Of a stretch of 64,000 nt of DNA, positions 45,718-55,397 are shown one piece after another. Origin of the DNA: Chloroflexota bacterium (GTDB taxonomy: Bacteria > Chloroflexota > Anaerolineae > Caldilineales > Caldilineaceae); NCBI GenBank assembly GCA_016861025.1, contig BOKO01000013.1, positions 62,001 to 126,000 of the forward strand. Reading direction: 5' to 3'. The notes under the pieces are model-generated. The model was not told the DNA's origin. It saw nothing but the letters and a program-made list of their open reading frames with translations, and ran no database searches. The translations under genes were made by a program, and so were the position numbers. Every line of letters starts with the position of its first letter. Positions within the stretch are counted from its first letter, which is position 1.

Positions 45718-47613
45718 TTAGCGCATCCGCGCCCGGGCATGAAAGGGATGCGTCTGGGTGGCCTGGTGCATTTCGGAAAGCGTGGCTCCCGGAGCGCGCC
45801 GCCCCGCCGCTCGCTCCGACTGCGACACGGACAAGGCGATCAGGTCTTGCTTCGACATGGAATAGACGCCATGCCGGAGCTTCCAGCTCGTTCGGCGCAT
45901 CATGCTGTCGATTTCATGAAGGTGGCGGGTGCTGGTCGAGATCGTCCCAAGCCGGACATAGTAGCGATAGGCTTCCGTGGGGGAAGGATGCTTCGCCCCG
46001 TGATACACCTCGATGACCCGCTCCGCCTCGAATGCGAAGAACATAGCCGCCCCTTCCTCGTCCACGTCGAACATGTCCGACCTGGACATGTCCATCACCA
46101 CCCTGCCGTCCGACAACGTGCGCGTGCCGATGCATCCGCCCTGCTCCGGCACACCGGCCAGCTCGCCAACCAGGTCGCGCAGGCCGGTGAAGGAATCGGA
46201 TCCTCCGTCCTCCCTGTCCTCCCAGTTGCCGACATGGAGATATCGGCGGGCGGGTTTCTTTTCCTTGAATCCCGAAGGATCGATCGGGGGAGGATAGGCG
46301 CGCATGCCGTCCCGGTGCACCTCGAGCCAGATCTTCACCGCTTCAAAGGGCCTCTCGTGATAGCCCTGGCATGACCAGATGGCGTCGATGGCGATCAGCT
46401 GCCGCTGGCTGATCAGTTCGAATCTCGGAGGAATTCCAAGGCTGGCGGCGGCCAGTCGTTCGTCAAGATCGACGGTCAGGGCGTAACGAAGAAGCTCGCG
46501 GGTCATCTCCGGTGAATAGGTGTCGGGTTCAATGGCGATAAACCCGTCCTTGTCGATGGTCCGTCCGAGCCAGTTCCTTCTCTCCCAGTCGTTTTGCGTT
46601 TCGACCAGAAAGCGCTGCAGGCGATTGAGTCCGCGAAGATAGGCGTACTTCGGGTCGGCCTCCAGCATGGCTTCCAGCGACTTGTCGCGGCCGACCGCGG
46701 TGCACAATGCGCAGCCGAAGCGTGCCCCGCATGCCTTGGCGCCGGCCTTCATGGCATCGTCGGCGACAACCGCGCAGGCCGAATTGCCGCCATCCTGGTA
46801 GGCCTCCCATACGTCTTTCGCGTCCGTGTAGGATTCGCGCTCGCCGTCCATGATTTCCCGCAGATACACCCAGACATCTTCCTGGGACCAGTGAGCAATG
46901 GGGCTCAAGCGCCGTTCGATGCGAAGCGCCTTGCCATCCTTGTCCCGGACCTCCTCAAGCCATATTTCGAGATCGGATTCGCCTCGCTCGGCCATTCTTG
47001 CCGCCCTGCCCCCCGATTCATCGAAGCGGGTTCCAACCAGCACCACCGGCTCGCCGGCGGCCGCCAGATCCTTCAAGGCCAGCTTCCGCTGGCGTTCCTG
47101 CGGGATCTTTTTCCAGACAATCGAGCAATCCCTGGTCGGGCTGTTTGCGAAAGTGGGTATGGCCCTGCCGGAAATGATGCGCACGGCCCAGGAATCGTTC
47201 AGGGTCGGTCCGGCTACGTCTACGCGGACGGGGAGCCCATGCGCGCGCGAGAATTCCTCGATGCGCGCTATTTCGGCGCGGGCAACGATCTGGAAGGCCG
47301 GGTTCTCGATTCCGGTGTTGGCGTAGGTGACGAGGATGAGCGGGGGCTCGCCGCCGGACGCCTTGAAGGATCTGGCGGCGTTCAGGACGAGCGACAGCAT
47401 TACGCTTGAATCCTTGCCCGCCGAGTAGGCGACGCATACGGGGTGCCCGCTCTCGAAGAGCCTGTGTATCGCGTATTCCGCGCGCAGCGCCTTCTCGGCC
47501 GTCGAGAGGGATGACGGCGCCTTGCTCCCGGAAGCCGGCTGCGAAGGCCATTCCTCCGGCTGGCCGAGCGCATGAATGAATACCGGCGCATCGATGAATT
47601 CGGTTTCCATCAT
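45718..47613 (-). CDS. DndC/PAPS-reductase-family protein (large)
   Basis: A 631-residue protein from ATG 47613 (or the adjacent ATG 47610). The PP-loop PVCVAYSAGKDSSVMLSLVL is intact, followed by ANTGIENPAFQ, RDCSIVWKKIPQERQ, VVLVGTRFDESGGRAARM, LSPIAHWSQEDVWVYLREIM and a Cys set in ACGARFGCALCTAVGRDKSL, the 4Fe-4S-type region of DndC proteins. It is longer than a bare DndC, with about 230 extra C-terminal residues. Its start overlaps the HipA-like gene by 4 bases. No other dnd gene is nearby. Confidence 0.85.
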   Translation of the reverse strand: MMETEFIDAPVFIHALGQPEEWPSQPASGSKAPSSLSTAEKALRAEYAIHRLFESGHPVCVAYSAGKDSSVMLSLVLNAARSFKASGGEPPLILVTYANTGIENPAFQIVARAEIARIEEFSRAHGLPVRVDVAGPTLNDSWAVRIISGRAIPTFANSPTRDCSIVWKKIPQERQRKLALKDLAAAGEPVVLVGTRFDESGGRAARMAERGESDLEIWLEEVRDKDGKALRIERRLSPIAHWSQEDVWVYLREIMDGERESYTDAKDVWEAYQDGGNSACAVVADDAMKAGAKACGARFGCALCTAVGRDKSLEAMLEADPKYAYLRGLNRLQRFLVETQNDWERRNWLGRTIDKDGFIAIEPDTYSPEMTRELLRYALTVDLDERLAAASLGIPPRFELISQRQLIAIDAIWSCQGYHERPFEAVKIWLEVHRDGMRAYPPPIDPSGFKEKKPARRYLHVGNWEDREDGGSDSFTGLRDLVGELAGVPEQGGCIGTRTLSDGRVVMDMSRSDMFDVDEEGAAMFFAFEAERVIEVYHGAKHPSPTEAYRYYVRLGTISTSTRHLHEIDSMMRRTSWKLRHGVYSMSKQDLIALSVSQSERAAGRRAPGATLSEMHQATQTHPFHARARMR

Positions 47614-48983
47614 GGACGGCTTCCCCTGGATGGCGCCGGTCCGGCCGGCGTGTCGGGCAGGCTTCGGGCTATGGGCCGCCCGGCGGCGATGATCGAGGCG
47701 TTGCGCCCGGCGATCGTCCGAAAGGAATCCGAGATTCGCGGATCGCCGGCGACCAGACTCCAGAATTGCTCGGCCAAGGGCAAGGCCGCCTTCCATTCGG
47801 AGAGGGCCTCGGAGTGCGGCATGGGCAATGAAAAATCACGCTCGACGATCTGCCCGCTGATTGGAGCGTAGTGCATTGGAAGCACGTCGTACGCCGGGGC
47901 AAGGGCGACCCCGCCGTTTTTCGGGAAAAGCGTGATGTTTCCGAAGTGGCGGTCGCTATTGCCGATCAGGGCTCCGAAAGCGTCGAGGAACCTTAGCCGG
48001 CCGGCTTCCTCCCGGTCGAGCCACCTGTCGCGCTCCATCCGGGCGGCGGCGGCTGTCCAGTTGTCGCGGCGACCATAGAATTCGTCGTCGAACGCGCCCA
48101 GCGAGATCGTGCCGACGCGCCCACGCAGCCCAGCCCGATCGAAGCGGTCGATCTCGAGGAACGCCCGCCCCCCCGCCTCGACGGCTGTGGCAGCGACCGC
48201 GTCCATTCCCGCCTCGCGCAGCACATGGAGCGCGAGTTCTTCGCTGAAAAGGAGATCGATCCAGCGAACGTCCGCCGGAGAATCCGGCTTGGGGGAGAAT
48301 TTGACCAGTACATGGCGAGGCGGCCCGTCTTCTGCTACGAGGGCCGTGAATTTCGGCTGCTCGCCGCCCGCGGATGAGCCCGCCGGGGCGCCTGCCATGG
48401 CGCAATCCGCAAACCGTGGATAAGCCACGAGACGATTGGTCTCGACCTCGGGTGGCGATGTCAGCGATTGCAGGTATCGCTGCGACGATTCGGCGCCGAC
48501 GATCAGGTTTCCCATGCCATCCTCACCGCGGCGCGCAAGCGCGAGGAGGACATCGTCGTCGCTCCAGTCGGCAACCCTTTCCGGTAGCTCGAGTTCCGCA
48601 AACCGTCTTGGGAAGGCGCGGCCCATGAATCCCTGGGGACGCATGTCCGAAAGGAAATAAGGGAACCCTCCGAAGAGGCGCTCTTCTCGCGTGATGGGGT
48701 CCCTCCCCCACCAGCGGCCGCCTTCGATGGGGCGAAGCCTGGTGATCTGGGAGGCATTGCCGTTCGCGTCGATTTCGAGGACTGGAAACTCAGAGCCCAG
48801 ACCGCGAACGTTTCTCGGCAGGGAGTACCGCGTAGACCTTCCTCTGCCAAGTACCGCGATCTGGCCTGCGGCACGCAGGGCCAGCCGTGAGAAAGTCGGC
48901 TGACTGATGCCAAGTTCCCGCTGAAGTTCTTGCGAGGTTGCCACCCCAAGCCTGCGGACGGCCTTGATCAGAAGATCTTCCAT
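47610..48983 (-). CDS. HipA-like kinase with N-terminal winged helix (YjjJ type)
   Basis: A 457-residue protein from ATG 48983. The first 60 residues are a winged helix (IKAVRRLGVATSQELQRELG, ISQPTFSRLALRAAG), which replaces a separate HipB. The kinase core has GEQPKFTAL, HVLVKFSPK, FLEIDRFDR, and the catalytic/metal motif FGALIGNSDRHFGNITLF and ALAPAYDVLPM. This matches E. coli YjjJ-type single-gene HipA toxins that phosphorylate a cellular protein. It is translationally coupled to the DndC-like gene. Confidence 0.88.
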   Translation of the reverse strand: MEDLLIKAVRRLGVATSQELQRELGISQPTFSRLALRAAGQIAVLGRGRSTRYSLPRNVRGLGSEFPVLEIDANGNASQITRLRPIEGGRWWGRDPITREERLFGGFPYFLSDMRPQGFMGRAFPRRFAELELPERVADWSDDDVLLALARRGEDGMGNLIVGAESSQRYLQSLTSPPEVETNRLVAYPRFADCAMAGAPAGSSAGGEQPKFTALVAEDGPPRHVLVKFSPKPDSPADVRWIDLLFSEELALHVLREAGMDAVAATAVEAGGRAFLEIDRFDRAGLRGRVGTISLGAFDDEFYGRRDNWTAAAARMERDRWLDREEAGRLRFLDAFGALIGNSDRHFGNITLFPKNGGVALAPAYDVLPMHYAPISGQIVERDFSLPMPHSEALSEWKAALPLAEQFWSLVAGDPRISDSFRTIAGRNASIIAAGRPIARSLPDTPAGPAPSRGSRP

Positions 48984-49070
48984 GACTCGCAAAAGAATAG
49001 AAAATGAATACTATTATATTTGCGAAAACATGTAGTTGTAAAGGATTAATGCTTCTAGATGAATGGAATT

Positions 49071-49517
49071 TTAAGAAAATGGCCGGCCGTGCTGCCGGCT
49101 GACCGCCGTCGCCGGCATATCCCCGCATATGGTCCGGTAGGCGTCCGCAATCGCGTCCTCGCGGGCATGGAAGTCCTCGCTGGCTTCTTCATCGGTTTCC
49201 CAAAAGAAGCCGCCCTCTCCCTCCATGAAGCGGTATCCGGCGGAGGCGGCCTTGGCTTCCATCTCGGACAGCTCTTTTGTGAGCTGGGCCGCAAGGTCGC
49301 CGGCATCGAACTCGCCACGGGATCCGGCATCGAGAAGGGTTTCAAATTCGGGTTTGCGCAGGAGCTGGAGCCTCTGGCTGACCGTCATGATGTCCCAGGC
49401 AAGCCTGAGCATGCCCTGAAGATCGCCGACCGCATGGTCCGGCTCGCCGGAATCTTCACCATGCTGGTCGGCTGCGGCAAAAATTTTTTCGATGATTTGT
49501 AGCATTTCACTCACCAC
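49071..49517 (-). CDS. Unknown plasmid/phage-type protein
   Basis: A 148-residue acidic protein (VGDLQGMLRLAWDIMTVSQR then LQLLRKPEFETLLD; AGYRFMEGEGGFFWETDEEA then SEDFHAREDAIADAYR). The C-terminal pattern is familiar from plasmid and phage accessory genes, but no function is known. A short AT-rich stretch upstream of the HipA gene ends just before this gene's 3' end. Confidence 0.6.
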   Translation of the reverse strand: MVSEMLQIIEKIFAAADQHGEDSGEPDHAVGDLQGMLRLAWDIMTVSQRLQLLRKPEFETLLDAGSRGEFDAGDLAAQLTKELSEMEAKAASAGYRFMEGEGGFFWETDEEASEDFHAREDAIADAYRTICGDMPATAVSRQHGRPFS

Positions 49518-49524
49518 TGCTGCA

Positions 49525-49842
49525 TCAAGGGGATTGAAACCTGTTCCGGGGCACCGGCGCCGAGGGCTTCATTGCATCGAGGAACTCTCTCACCTTTCGT
49601 TCTTCCCCATGCAGGCAAAGCTCGGCGTATTGATCCACCAACTCCATGTAATCGTCGGAATGCTTGTCGTGATCGAAGGCTTCCTCGAAATTACGGGCCC
49701 AAAGGGCGATGTTGCTCATGAGTTGGCGGGAATCGCCTGGGAACGATAGCGCTCCCCTGCCGATGAGGTGGCCGGCGGTGAAGGCGATGTCCGCCACGAC
49801 TTCAATGTAATTCGCCGGGTTTTTCACGGTTTCAGCGCTCAT
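49525..49842 (-). CDS. Unknown helical protein
   Basis: A 105-residue protein from ATG 49842. It reads NYIEVVADIAFTAGHLIGRG, MSNIALWARNFEEAFDHDKH and LVDQYAELCLHGEERKVREF, all helical and acidic. It overlaps the DUF5983-like gene by 4 bases and precedes 49071 by 7 bases. Confidence 0.6.
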   Translation of the reverse strand: MSAETVKNPANYIEVVADIAFTAGHLIGRGALSFPGDSRQLMSNIALWARNFEEAFDHDKHSDDYMELVDQYAELCLHGEERKVREFLDAMKPSAPVPRNRFQSP

Positions 49843-51074
49843 GGCCGTGCGCCTTTTCCTGCGGCCGGCGCAGGCTCGCCGTCGTAATAGAAAGGCAGAT
49901 CCGAATAGGTGTATCCATCGGCATCGAAACGAACGATCACGCAACCAAGCTCGGCGGCGTATCGCAACACGGTCATCAGATCTTCCGGAAGCTCTGGCGG
50001 TTCGTAGCCCTCCTCATTGAATGGCGGAACGCTGACAAAGGCGCCGTACTCGTATGGCGCGACGGTGATGGGCTCGCCATGCGGTCCTTCGTCCAGCCAA
50101 AACCGCGTTTCTTCGCTGAGGTGACTGGTGGAGACATCGAGATAGGCGAGAGGTTGCGTGTCGCCATTGCTCTGGGGGGTAGTCGACGGCGAGGACTCGT
50201 CGGCGAGGCCGGTTGCAATTTCGAAGAGTTCGCTTACGCGCTCCGGCAGTTGCTCGACTTGAGCCGTCAAGACGGCGGCATCCTCGATTTCGCCGCAGCC
50301 CATGGGAATGGCAAAAACACTCTCCCCCTTCGCCGCATAGTCGATCAGCACAGCCTGAATCGGCTTGTCCGAGATCACTTCGTCGATCACGTTGTCCCGC
50401 AGGAAAACGACGATCCTGGGCGGGGCCTGATCTTTCTTGGCCAGATTGCCAAGGAGCCTGTCAGCGTCGGCGAGCCTTGTCGGCGGGAGGTTTGCGGTGA
50501 GCCATTGCTCCATCAGGGCATCGATGCCCTCGATGTGTTTGCAGAGCGCCATTTCCTGATCAGGCGCCCAATCTCCCGATTTCAGCCCAAGCCCCTTGGA
50601 AACATCGCTGAAAACACCGTCTATGGCGTCTCGGATGATCTCTGAGAAATCCGGGAGGGCGCCCTCAGTCGAGTGGCCAGGAACCTCTCGGGCCTCGGCG
50701 GATCCGGCCGCCGGGCCCGCCAATCCCGCCCGAGCGATTTCCGCTGCTCGCCCGGGGCACGATCCGGCAATATGCTCCAGCGCATTGCGCAACCAGTCGC
50801 GTTCCGCAACTACATCGAGGCGCGTCTCCTGGCGATCTTTTTCGCCATGCTCACGGATGCTCGCCGTCGAGTCGCCGTCAAGCGTCCCCAGAAACGTCTT
50901 GAGAGAATCGGACAGGGCCAACTGATCCGACTCGCGCACCCACTCCCCTTTCCCGCGAACCGTGAAGTAGTCGGTCGAATAGCCATCCGTGATCGCCATG
51001 TGCCCGTTTGACATCACGACAACCTCAAGATTTGTCTCCGGGCACAAAAACAGGACTTTCGACTGGTCGACCAT
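49839..51074 (-). CDS. Large unknown protein with C-terminal DUF5983-like domain
   Basis: A 411-residue protein from ATG 51074 with an AAGGAG site. The C-terminal 110 residues (YLDVSTSHLSEETRFWLDEG, YEYGAFVSVPPFNEEGYEPP, PEDLMTVLRYAAELGCVIVR) resemble the DUF5983 domain of plasmids and conjugative elements. The rest is acidic and helical, with no motif recognised. It starts a run of unknown genes. Confidence 0.65.
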   Translation of the reverse strand: MVDQSKVLFLCPETNLEVVVMSNGHMAITDGYSTDYFTVRGKGEWVRESDQLALSDSLKTFLGTLDGDSTASIREHGEKDRQETRLDVVAERDWLRNALEHIAGSCPGRAAEIARAGLAGPAAGSAEAREVPGHSTEGALPDFSEIIRDAIDGVFSDVSKGLGLKSGDWAPDQEMALCKHIEGIDALMEQWLTANLPPTRLADADRLLGNLAKKDQAPPRIVVFLRDNVIDEVISDKPIQAVLIDYAAKGESVFAIPMGCGEIEDAAVLTAQVEQLPERVSELFEIATGLADESSPSTTPQSNGDTQPLAYLDVSTSHLSEETRFWLDEGPHGEPITVAPYEYGAFVSVPPFNEEGYEPPELPEDLMTVLRYAAELGCVIVRFDADGYTYSDLPFYYDGEPAPAAGKGARP

Positions 51075-51099
51075 GTCTTTTCTCCTTGATTTCGCCGGA

Positions 51100-51888
51100 T
51101 CAGGGGCGAGGCGAAGAATCGAGGCCGTCGCGCCCTTCAAGGGTTCGAGCGAACTCATGCCAGACCGGATCATCCGGGCGCTCACCATAAGTCCCAGCAA
51201 GCTCCTCGTATTCGATCTGCTCCTGAATGCCAGCTCCATCTCTCTCTATGATCCGAGATACCGAAGCCCAGCAGCGTTCTTTCGCACTCACTTCGATTCC
51301 GCACGTGCCGGACTCGAAAACCACCGCCACCGTCGAGCCGCGCGGGTCGTAGAGGAATTTGGCTTCCTTGATGCCCTTGACGCTGCCGCAGATCTCCCGC
51401 ACCCAGCATTCAATGGCGTCGCGTTCGGCTTCCTGTTCGGTAGAAAGCCCCTCGCCGGCGTCGATCAGACACAGCTTGAGGTGCTTCGTCGCCAGCTCAT
51501 GGAGTTGGTCGTTCAAATCGAGGGCCTGACCGACGTACAGTCCGGTTTCGCGATGAATCGCTTCGATCCACTCACGTTGTGCCGCGCTGAGCCTGCCAAG
51601 GCGCTGCCGGTTCGCCTCGGCTTCCTGCTCGGATTGCTGCTGGCCGGTTTTGAGCGCCGCCGCCACGTCGGGATGGTTTCCCCAGCGCGCGGGATACGCT
51701 TTCTGCAGCGAGCGCAGCCGCGGCACTTCCCCGGCGGGGAGCGTGATTCCATAACGGTATTCGCCGTCACGCACGCCGCTGTCCCAGTTCGGCGAAAAAC
51801 CTTCATGCCGGAGCCAGCCGTACATGCTTTCAGCCTGCGGCAGAAAACCGTTCGGAAAATCGTAGACACGCTCCCGTTGCTCGTCCAT
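51100..51888 (-). CDS. Unknown protein
   Basis: A 262-residue protein from ATG 51888 (AAAGGA upstream; an earlier in-frame ATG at 51918 is possible). Landmarks: QAESMYGWLRHEGFSPNWDS, IHRETGLYVGQALDLNDQLH, IKEAKFLYDPRGSTVAVVFE. Mixed alpha/beta with several Cys. No family is recognised. Confidence 0.6.
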   Translation of the reverse strand: MDEQRERVYDFPNGFLPQAESMYGWLRHEGFSPNWDSGVRDGEYRYGITLPAGEVPRLRSLQKAYPARWGNHPDVAAALKTGQQQSEQEAEANRQRLGRLSAAQREWIEAIHRETGLYVGQALDLNDQLHELATKHLKLCLIDAGEGLSTEQEAERDAIECWVREICGSVKGIKEAKFLYDPRGSTVAVVFESGTCGIEVSAKERCWASVSRIIERDGAGIQEQIEYEELAGTYGERPDDPVWHEFARTLEGRDGLDSSPRP

Positions 51889-51953
51889 GGCGATGGTTCC
51901 TTTCTCTGAATTTCTCATAACTTTTTCAAGCATATCAGGATCGGCATGCGGGG

Positions 51954-52877
51954 TTATGGGCGGCACGCAGGGATGTCTTGTTCGACTTGTTTAAGCATGT
52001 CGGGGAGTGCCATCAATGTCTCCTGAAGCTTCGACGGTAGATTGCTCCCCACGATGTCGACCTGCAATTCCGTCCTCATTCGAGCGGCCGGCGCTTCGAT
52101 GACGATGTCCCCTCGAGCGACATCTCCGTTAAACCCGAAGAGCGGCGGTGTCTCGCGAACGTAATTTTTCGCCGGGCTGAGCCTGACAAGGCGCGCTTCC
52201 TTGCCCAGCACACTGCGGGAAAATTCCGCGAAAGCGTCCCGAACCGCCTCCAGCCGACGATCCCAGGCGTCGAAATCGATTATCGGATCGGCGTCGCCGA
52301 CGATATGATCGAGCCCATTGTCGAACACGATCTCCGTCAGCCTGCAGTCGTCATGCACCAGCACCACGCGGTTATAGATCGTGTCGCTACGGTAGATCTC
52401 GCGCAGTTCGCGAATACTTCCGTTATACGCAAATGACTCGTAGCCGTCCTGCGAAACCTTGTCGTAGCGCTTCGCGCCACGCTCCAGACAAGCGGTGGTC
52501 AGCCGGCATGCGGCCACGTCATCCATCATGCAGACATCCAGCATCTGCTGCTTGGTGTACGGGGCGCCTCCCCCGGTGAAGGGGCACTCGCCCTCGATGA
52601 ACACGATATCCTCGGGCAGTGCGTATTCGTAGCGGATGGGCTTGCCTTCCTGGCGCTTGTTGGCGATCAACCCGTCAAGCCAGCCTTGATACCTCTCCAG
52701 CTCCCGTTCGAGATGGCGAATGGTCGTGTCGGGAGCAAGCCCGCGGCACTTCGCCAGAGTTTCCCGATACCACTTGATGCGCGATCCGTAGTGCTCTTCC
52801 GTCTCCGGCGCGAAGGCGTTGGGATCTTGTCCCGGGCGGTGCGAAGGTTCGTCGTGGATCATGGTTTCGTCTGCCAT
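51954..52877 (-). CDS. Unknown protein
   Basis: A 307-residue protein. The N-terminal helical part (HYGSRIKWYRETLAKCRGLA, HLERELERYQGWLDGLIANK) is followed by a beta-rich part (NRVVLVHDDCRLTEIVFDNG). Its start overlaps the upstream gene by 19 bases. No motif is recognised. Confidence 0.55.
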   Translation of the reverse strand: MADETMIHDEPSHRPGQDPNAFAPETEEHYGSRIKWYRETLAKCRGLAPDTTIRHLERELERYQGWLDGLIANKRQEGKPIRYEYALPEDIVFIEGECPFTGGGAPYTKQQMLDVCMMDDVAACRLTTACLERGAKRYDKVSQDGYESFAYNGSIRELREIYRSDTIYNRVVLVHDDCRLTEIVFDNGLDHIVGDADPIIDFDAWDRRLEAVRDAFAEFSRSVLGKEARLVRLSPAKNYVRETPPLFGFNGDVARGDIVIEAPAARMRTELQVDIVGSNLPSKLQETLMALPDMLKQVEQDIPACRP

Positions 52878-53920
52878 GAAATGCCGCGCATCCTGGCCGC
52901 CGGCGCGCGCTGCGATTCACTTATCCTGATTTCGCCGTTTTCAGTTACCTCGCCGGCGAAATCGCTTCCTATCGAGCCCCTGAGCGTTCCGTCCGGCCTT
53001 CTCACGCTGCACGTGAAAAACAGGTTGTGATGGCGTCCCTTAGCCGCGGACTGTAGCTCGTCGAGCTTTGCGAGCAGGCCGGCCGCCCTGTCCTCTTCGC
53101 TTTCGAAATCGATCGCCAGCGGTTCGTCCCCATACCCTTCAAGGCCGTAGACCTTGATCGCGTGTTCGCACAGGGTCACATTGCGCAGAGCCGAATCGGG
53201 CGCCTCGATGCCTAGCATTCCCAGCCCCAGATTCTCCAGATCGAGCTTCGAGAGGTTTGCCGTGAGCGGCACAAAGGCGCAAAGAGCGGAACGCTCTTCT
53301 ATGATGTGCGGCCCTCTTGTGACGAAAAAACGGGCTTCCGGGAAGATCTTCTGCAAAGCGGCGGCTTTTTCGACAAGCTCCCCGGCGAGCGCCGCTTCGT
53401 CTTCCATCGATTCCGAGGAAGGTTCGTGTTCCACCTCCCACCAGATGCCATGCTCGTCGCCGAGACGCGCGACAAAGGTGATTTCATCCCACATCTGGCG
53501 TCTCGGATCCTCGTTCGCGATCGTGTCCGGGTCGCTCGGCAGCCGCGCTGCGAAATGAGGCTCGCTCTCGAGCGCCTCCTCGTGCGGGGTCCCATGCCGG
53601 TCGGTGTAGAAGGTGATTTTCCCGCAGTAGTCCTCCGGGCTCATGTACACGTCCCTGGCCACGGCCATGGGAAAGAGGCAATCCTCGTCCATGTAAAGGG
53701 AAGCCGCGTCGACCACGATTTCTTCCCTGCTGTTGAATCCCAGCGGGAATATCCTGGCCTTGGTCCAGGGATTGCCGGCGCGGTTCTTGACCGTGCCTTC
53801 GATCGAGACGATCTGGCATGCCACGCCGATCGGGGCCTCCCCTTTTCTGAGAATGGCCGTCGTATAGGCGATGGCGGGCATGACCGGGGTATCGTTCTGT
53901 GAGGCTGCGGGCTGAATCAT
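52859..53920 (-). CDS. Unknown large protein
   Basis: A 353-residue acidic protein (AIAYTTAILRKGEAPIGVAC, QMWDEITFVARLGDEHGIWW, LLAKLDELQSAAKGRHHNLF). Mostly beta/alpha mix with no catalytic motif visible. It starts 21 bases after the stop of the next gene upstream. Confidence 0.55.
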   Translation of the reverse strand: MIQPAASQNDTPVMPAIAYTTAILRKGEAPIGVACQIVSIEGTVKNRAGNPWTKARIFPLGFNSREEIVVDAASLYMDEDCLFPMAVARDVYMSPEDYCGKITFYTDRHGTPHEEALESEPHFAARLPSDPDTIANEDPRRQMWDEITFVARLGDEHGIWWEVEHEPSSESMEDEAALAGELVEKAAALQKIFPEARFFVTRGPHIIEERSALCAFVPLTANLSKLDLENLGLGMLGIEAPDSALRNVTLCEHAIKVYGLEGYGDEPLAIDFESEEDRAAGLLAKLDELQSAAKGRHHNLFFTCSVRRPDGTLRGSIGSDFAGEVTENGEIRISESQRAPAARMRGISWQTKP

Positions 53921-53941
53921 TCGCGCGGCTCCTTGCCGACT

Positions 53942-54202
53942 TCAGGGGGCATGCTTTGCCCGGTCGTGGGTACTACGGGCTTCGTCAAAGGCCTGATCGA
54001 CGACACTGCGGAATTCCTCGAGCCAGTCGCTCTGTTTTTGCGTAAGCCCGATGGCGTCATCGATGTAGCCCGTGTCGAGCGCGCAATCGTATGTCGAGGA
54101 GTGACGGTCGTCGGCGCTATAGACCATCGCCGGCGTGGCTTCGTCATCCGGATCGATCTCCAGGCGAATGCCGCCGGGGCCCTTGAGAACGGTAGCGCTC
54201 AT
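53942..54202 (-). CDS. Small acidic unknown protein
   Basis: An 86-residue protein from ATG 54202 (VLKGPGGIRLEIDPDDEATP, STYDCALDTGYIDDAIGLTQ). It overlaps the next gene upstream by 4 bases. No motif is recognised. Confidence 0.5.
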   Translation of the reverse strand: MSATVLKGPGGIRLEIDPDDEATPAMVYSADDRHSSTYDCALDTGYIDDAIGLTQKQSDWLEEFRSVVDQAFDEARSTHDRAKHAP

Positions 54203-54480
54203 GGCTTCATCCCCCGGCAGGCGACGGGCCGATGCGACTCCGATACGATGCCTTGCGCACGCTCCACGGCATCGAGACGGGGATCGCCCGCGGGAAGGGC
54301 CTGGCGGCAGATTTGGATCAACTCGGACAGGCTGCCGCGCAGCTCCGGGGCAAGCGCCATCAGAGGAGCTTCCGATTCGCTGACGCTTTGGGCGATCGGA
54401 GGCGATTCGATAGGGATGTTGTTCACGATGGACAGTTGTCCATCGATGCGCTCGACGCGCCAGGCGTGGTCCGCCGTCAT
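54199..54480 (-). CDS. Small unknown protein
   Basis: A 93-residue protein (MTADHAWRVERIDGQLSIVN, LRGSLSELIQICRQALPAGD). It overlaps both neighbours by 4 bases, so it belongs to a translationally coupled operon. Confidence 0.5.
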   Translation of the reverse strand: MTADHAWRVERIDGQLSIVNNIPIESPPIAQSVSESEAPLMALAPELRGSLSELIQICRQALPAGDPRLDAVERAQGIVSESHRPVACRGMKP

Positions 54481-55397
54481 GGTCTTGGACTCCGGTTGTG
54501 GGCATCATGAACTACTGATGCCGACACCGCTATGCGCACCCGGCTCTCCACGAGGGCCACGGGTGCCGCGATGATGGCGTCGACGATGTCGATGTACGCG
54601 TTGGATGAATCGTCGGTATTCTGGCGGCCGGCCATGTCGACCACCCAATACCCGGACTCGTCTTCGGCAATCCATGCGACCGGCTGTTTTTCGCACTCGA
54701 TCCGTATGGCGAGGTTCCCCCCATGCGACTGCGGATCGAGTGCTATGGCCACTTCCATCCCGATCGTCCCGAATGCGGCGGCAGCCTGGGCAAGATGCTC
54801 TTCGGTAATCCTTCCTTCGGTAAGCCGCTCGCGCAACAGCCGCATCTCCTCGGCAGGAGAGCGGCCGCTTTCCAGACAGGAACGAAAGATTGCCTCGGCG
54901 ACGTTCAGTATCTTGACCGCGTTGAATTCGCTGTTGCATCCAAGATGCCTGGCGGCAAGATCGGCAAACTGTGGGGCGCCTCGGACAAGATCCTGGAAGT
55001 CGTCAAGCGACCATGGTCCGGAGTCGTTTGGGGCTTCGAAGCATGGCAGTGACGAATCGAAGGCTGTCCAGTTCTCTTCCAGAACGTTGGCGTAGGCCGT
55101 CGGCGCATCCTCCTGCAGGATGTCGGGTGCGCTCGGCGGGATATTCTCGGGAGGTACCGCAACCACCCCGCCTTTCACGGCATTGAGTCCATTCAAATCC
55201 GCTACGTATTCCTCGGCCTGTGCCTTGCAGGACTTCTTGAAGTCGAACCAGTGGCGGCATGTGCCGTCCTGCAGTATTTCGTAGACGCCCCAGGCCTGCG
55301 GCCGAGGCACATCGGCCTCGCCGGAGATGGCGAACACCTCGCCGTCGGCCTTGTAGAAGCGCACGGGGCGAATTGCGTACATTCTTGGCTTGGTCAT
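54477..55397 (-). CDS. Unknown protein
   Basis: A 306-residue protein from ATG 55397. Near the N-terminus ADVPRPQAWGVYEILQDGTC then RHWFDFKKSCKAQAEEYVAD suggests a small alpha/beta module of plasmid proteins. The C-terminal half has VAIALDPQSHGGNLAIRIEC and GYWVVDMAGRQNTDDS. No function is recognised. Overlaps of 4 bases occur on both sides. Confidence 0.55.
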   Translation of the reverse strand: MTKPRMYAIRPVRFYKADGEVFAISGEADVPRPQAWGVYEILQDGTCRHWFDFKKSCKAQAEEYVADLNGLNAVKGGVVAVPPENIPPSAPDILQEDAPTAYANVLEENWTAFDSSLPCFEAPNDSGPWSLDDFQDLVRGAPQFADLAARHLGCNSEFNAVKILNVAEAIFRSCLESGRSPAEEMRLLRERLTEGRITEEHLAQAAAAFGTIGMEVAIALDPQSHGGNLAIRIECEKQPVAWIAEDESGYWVVDMAGRQNTDDSSNAYIDIVDAIIAAPVALVESRVRIAVSASVVHDAHNRSPRP

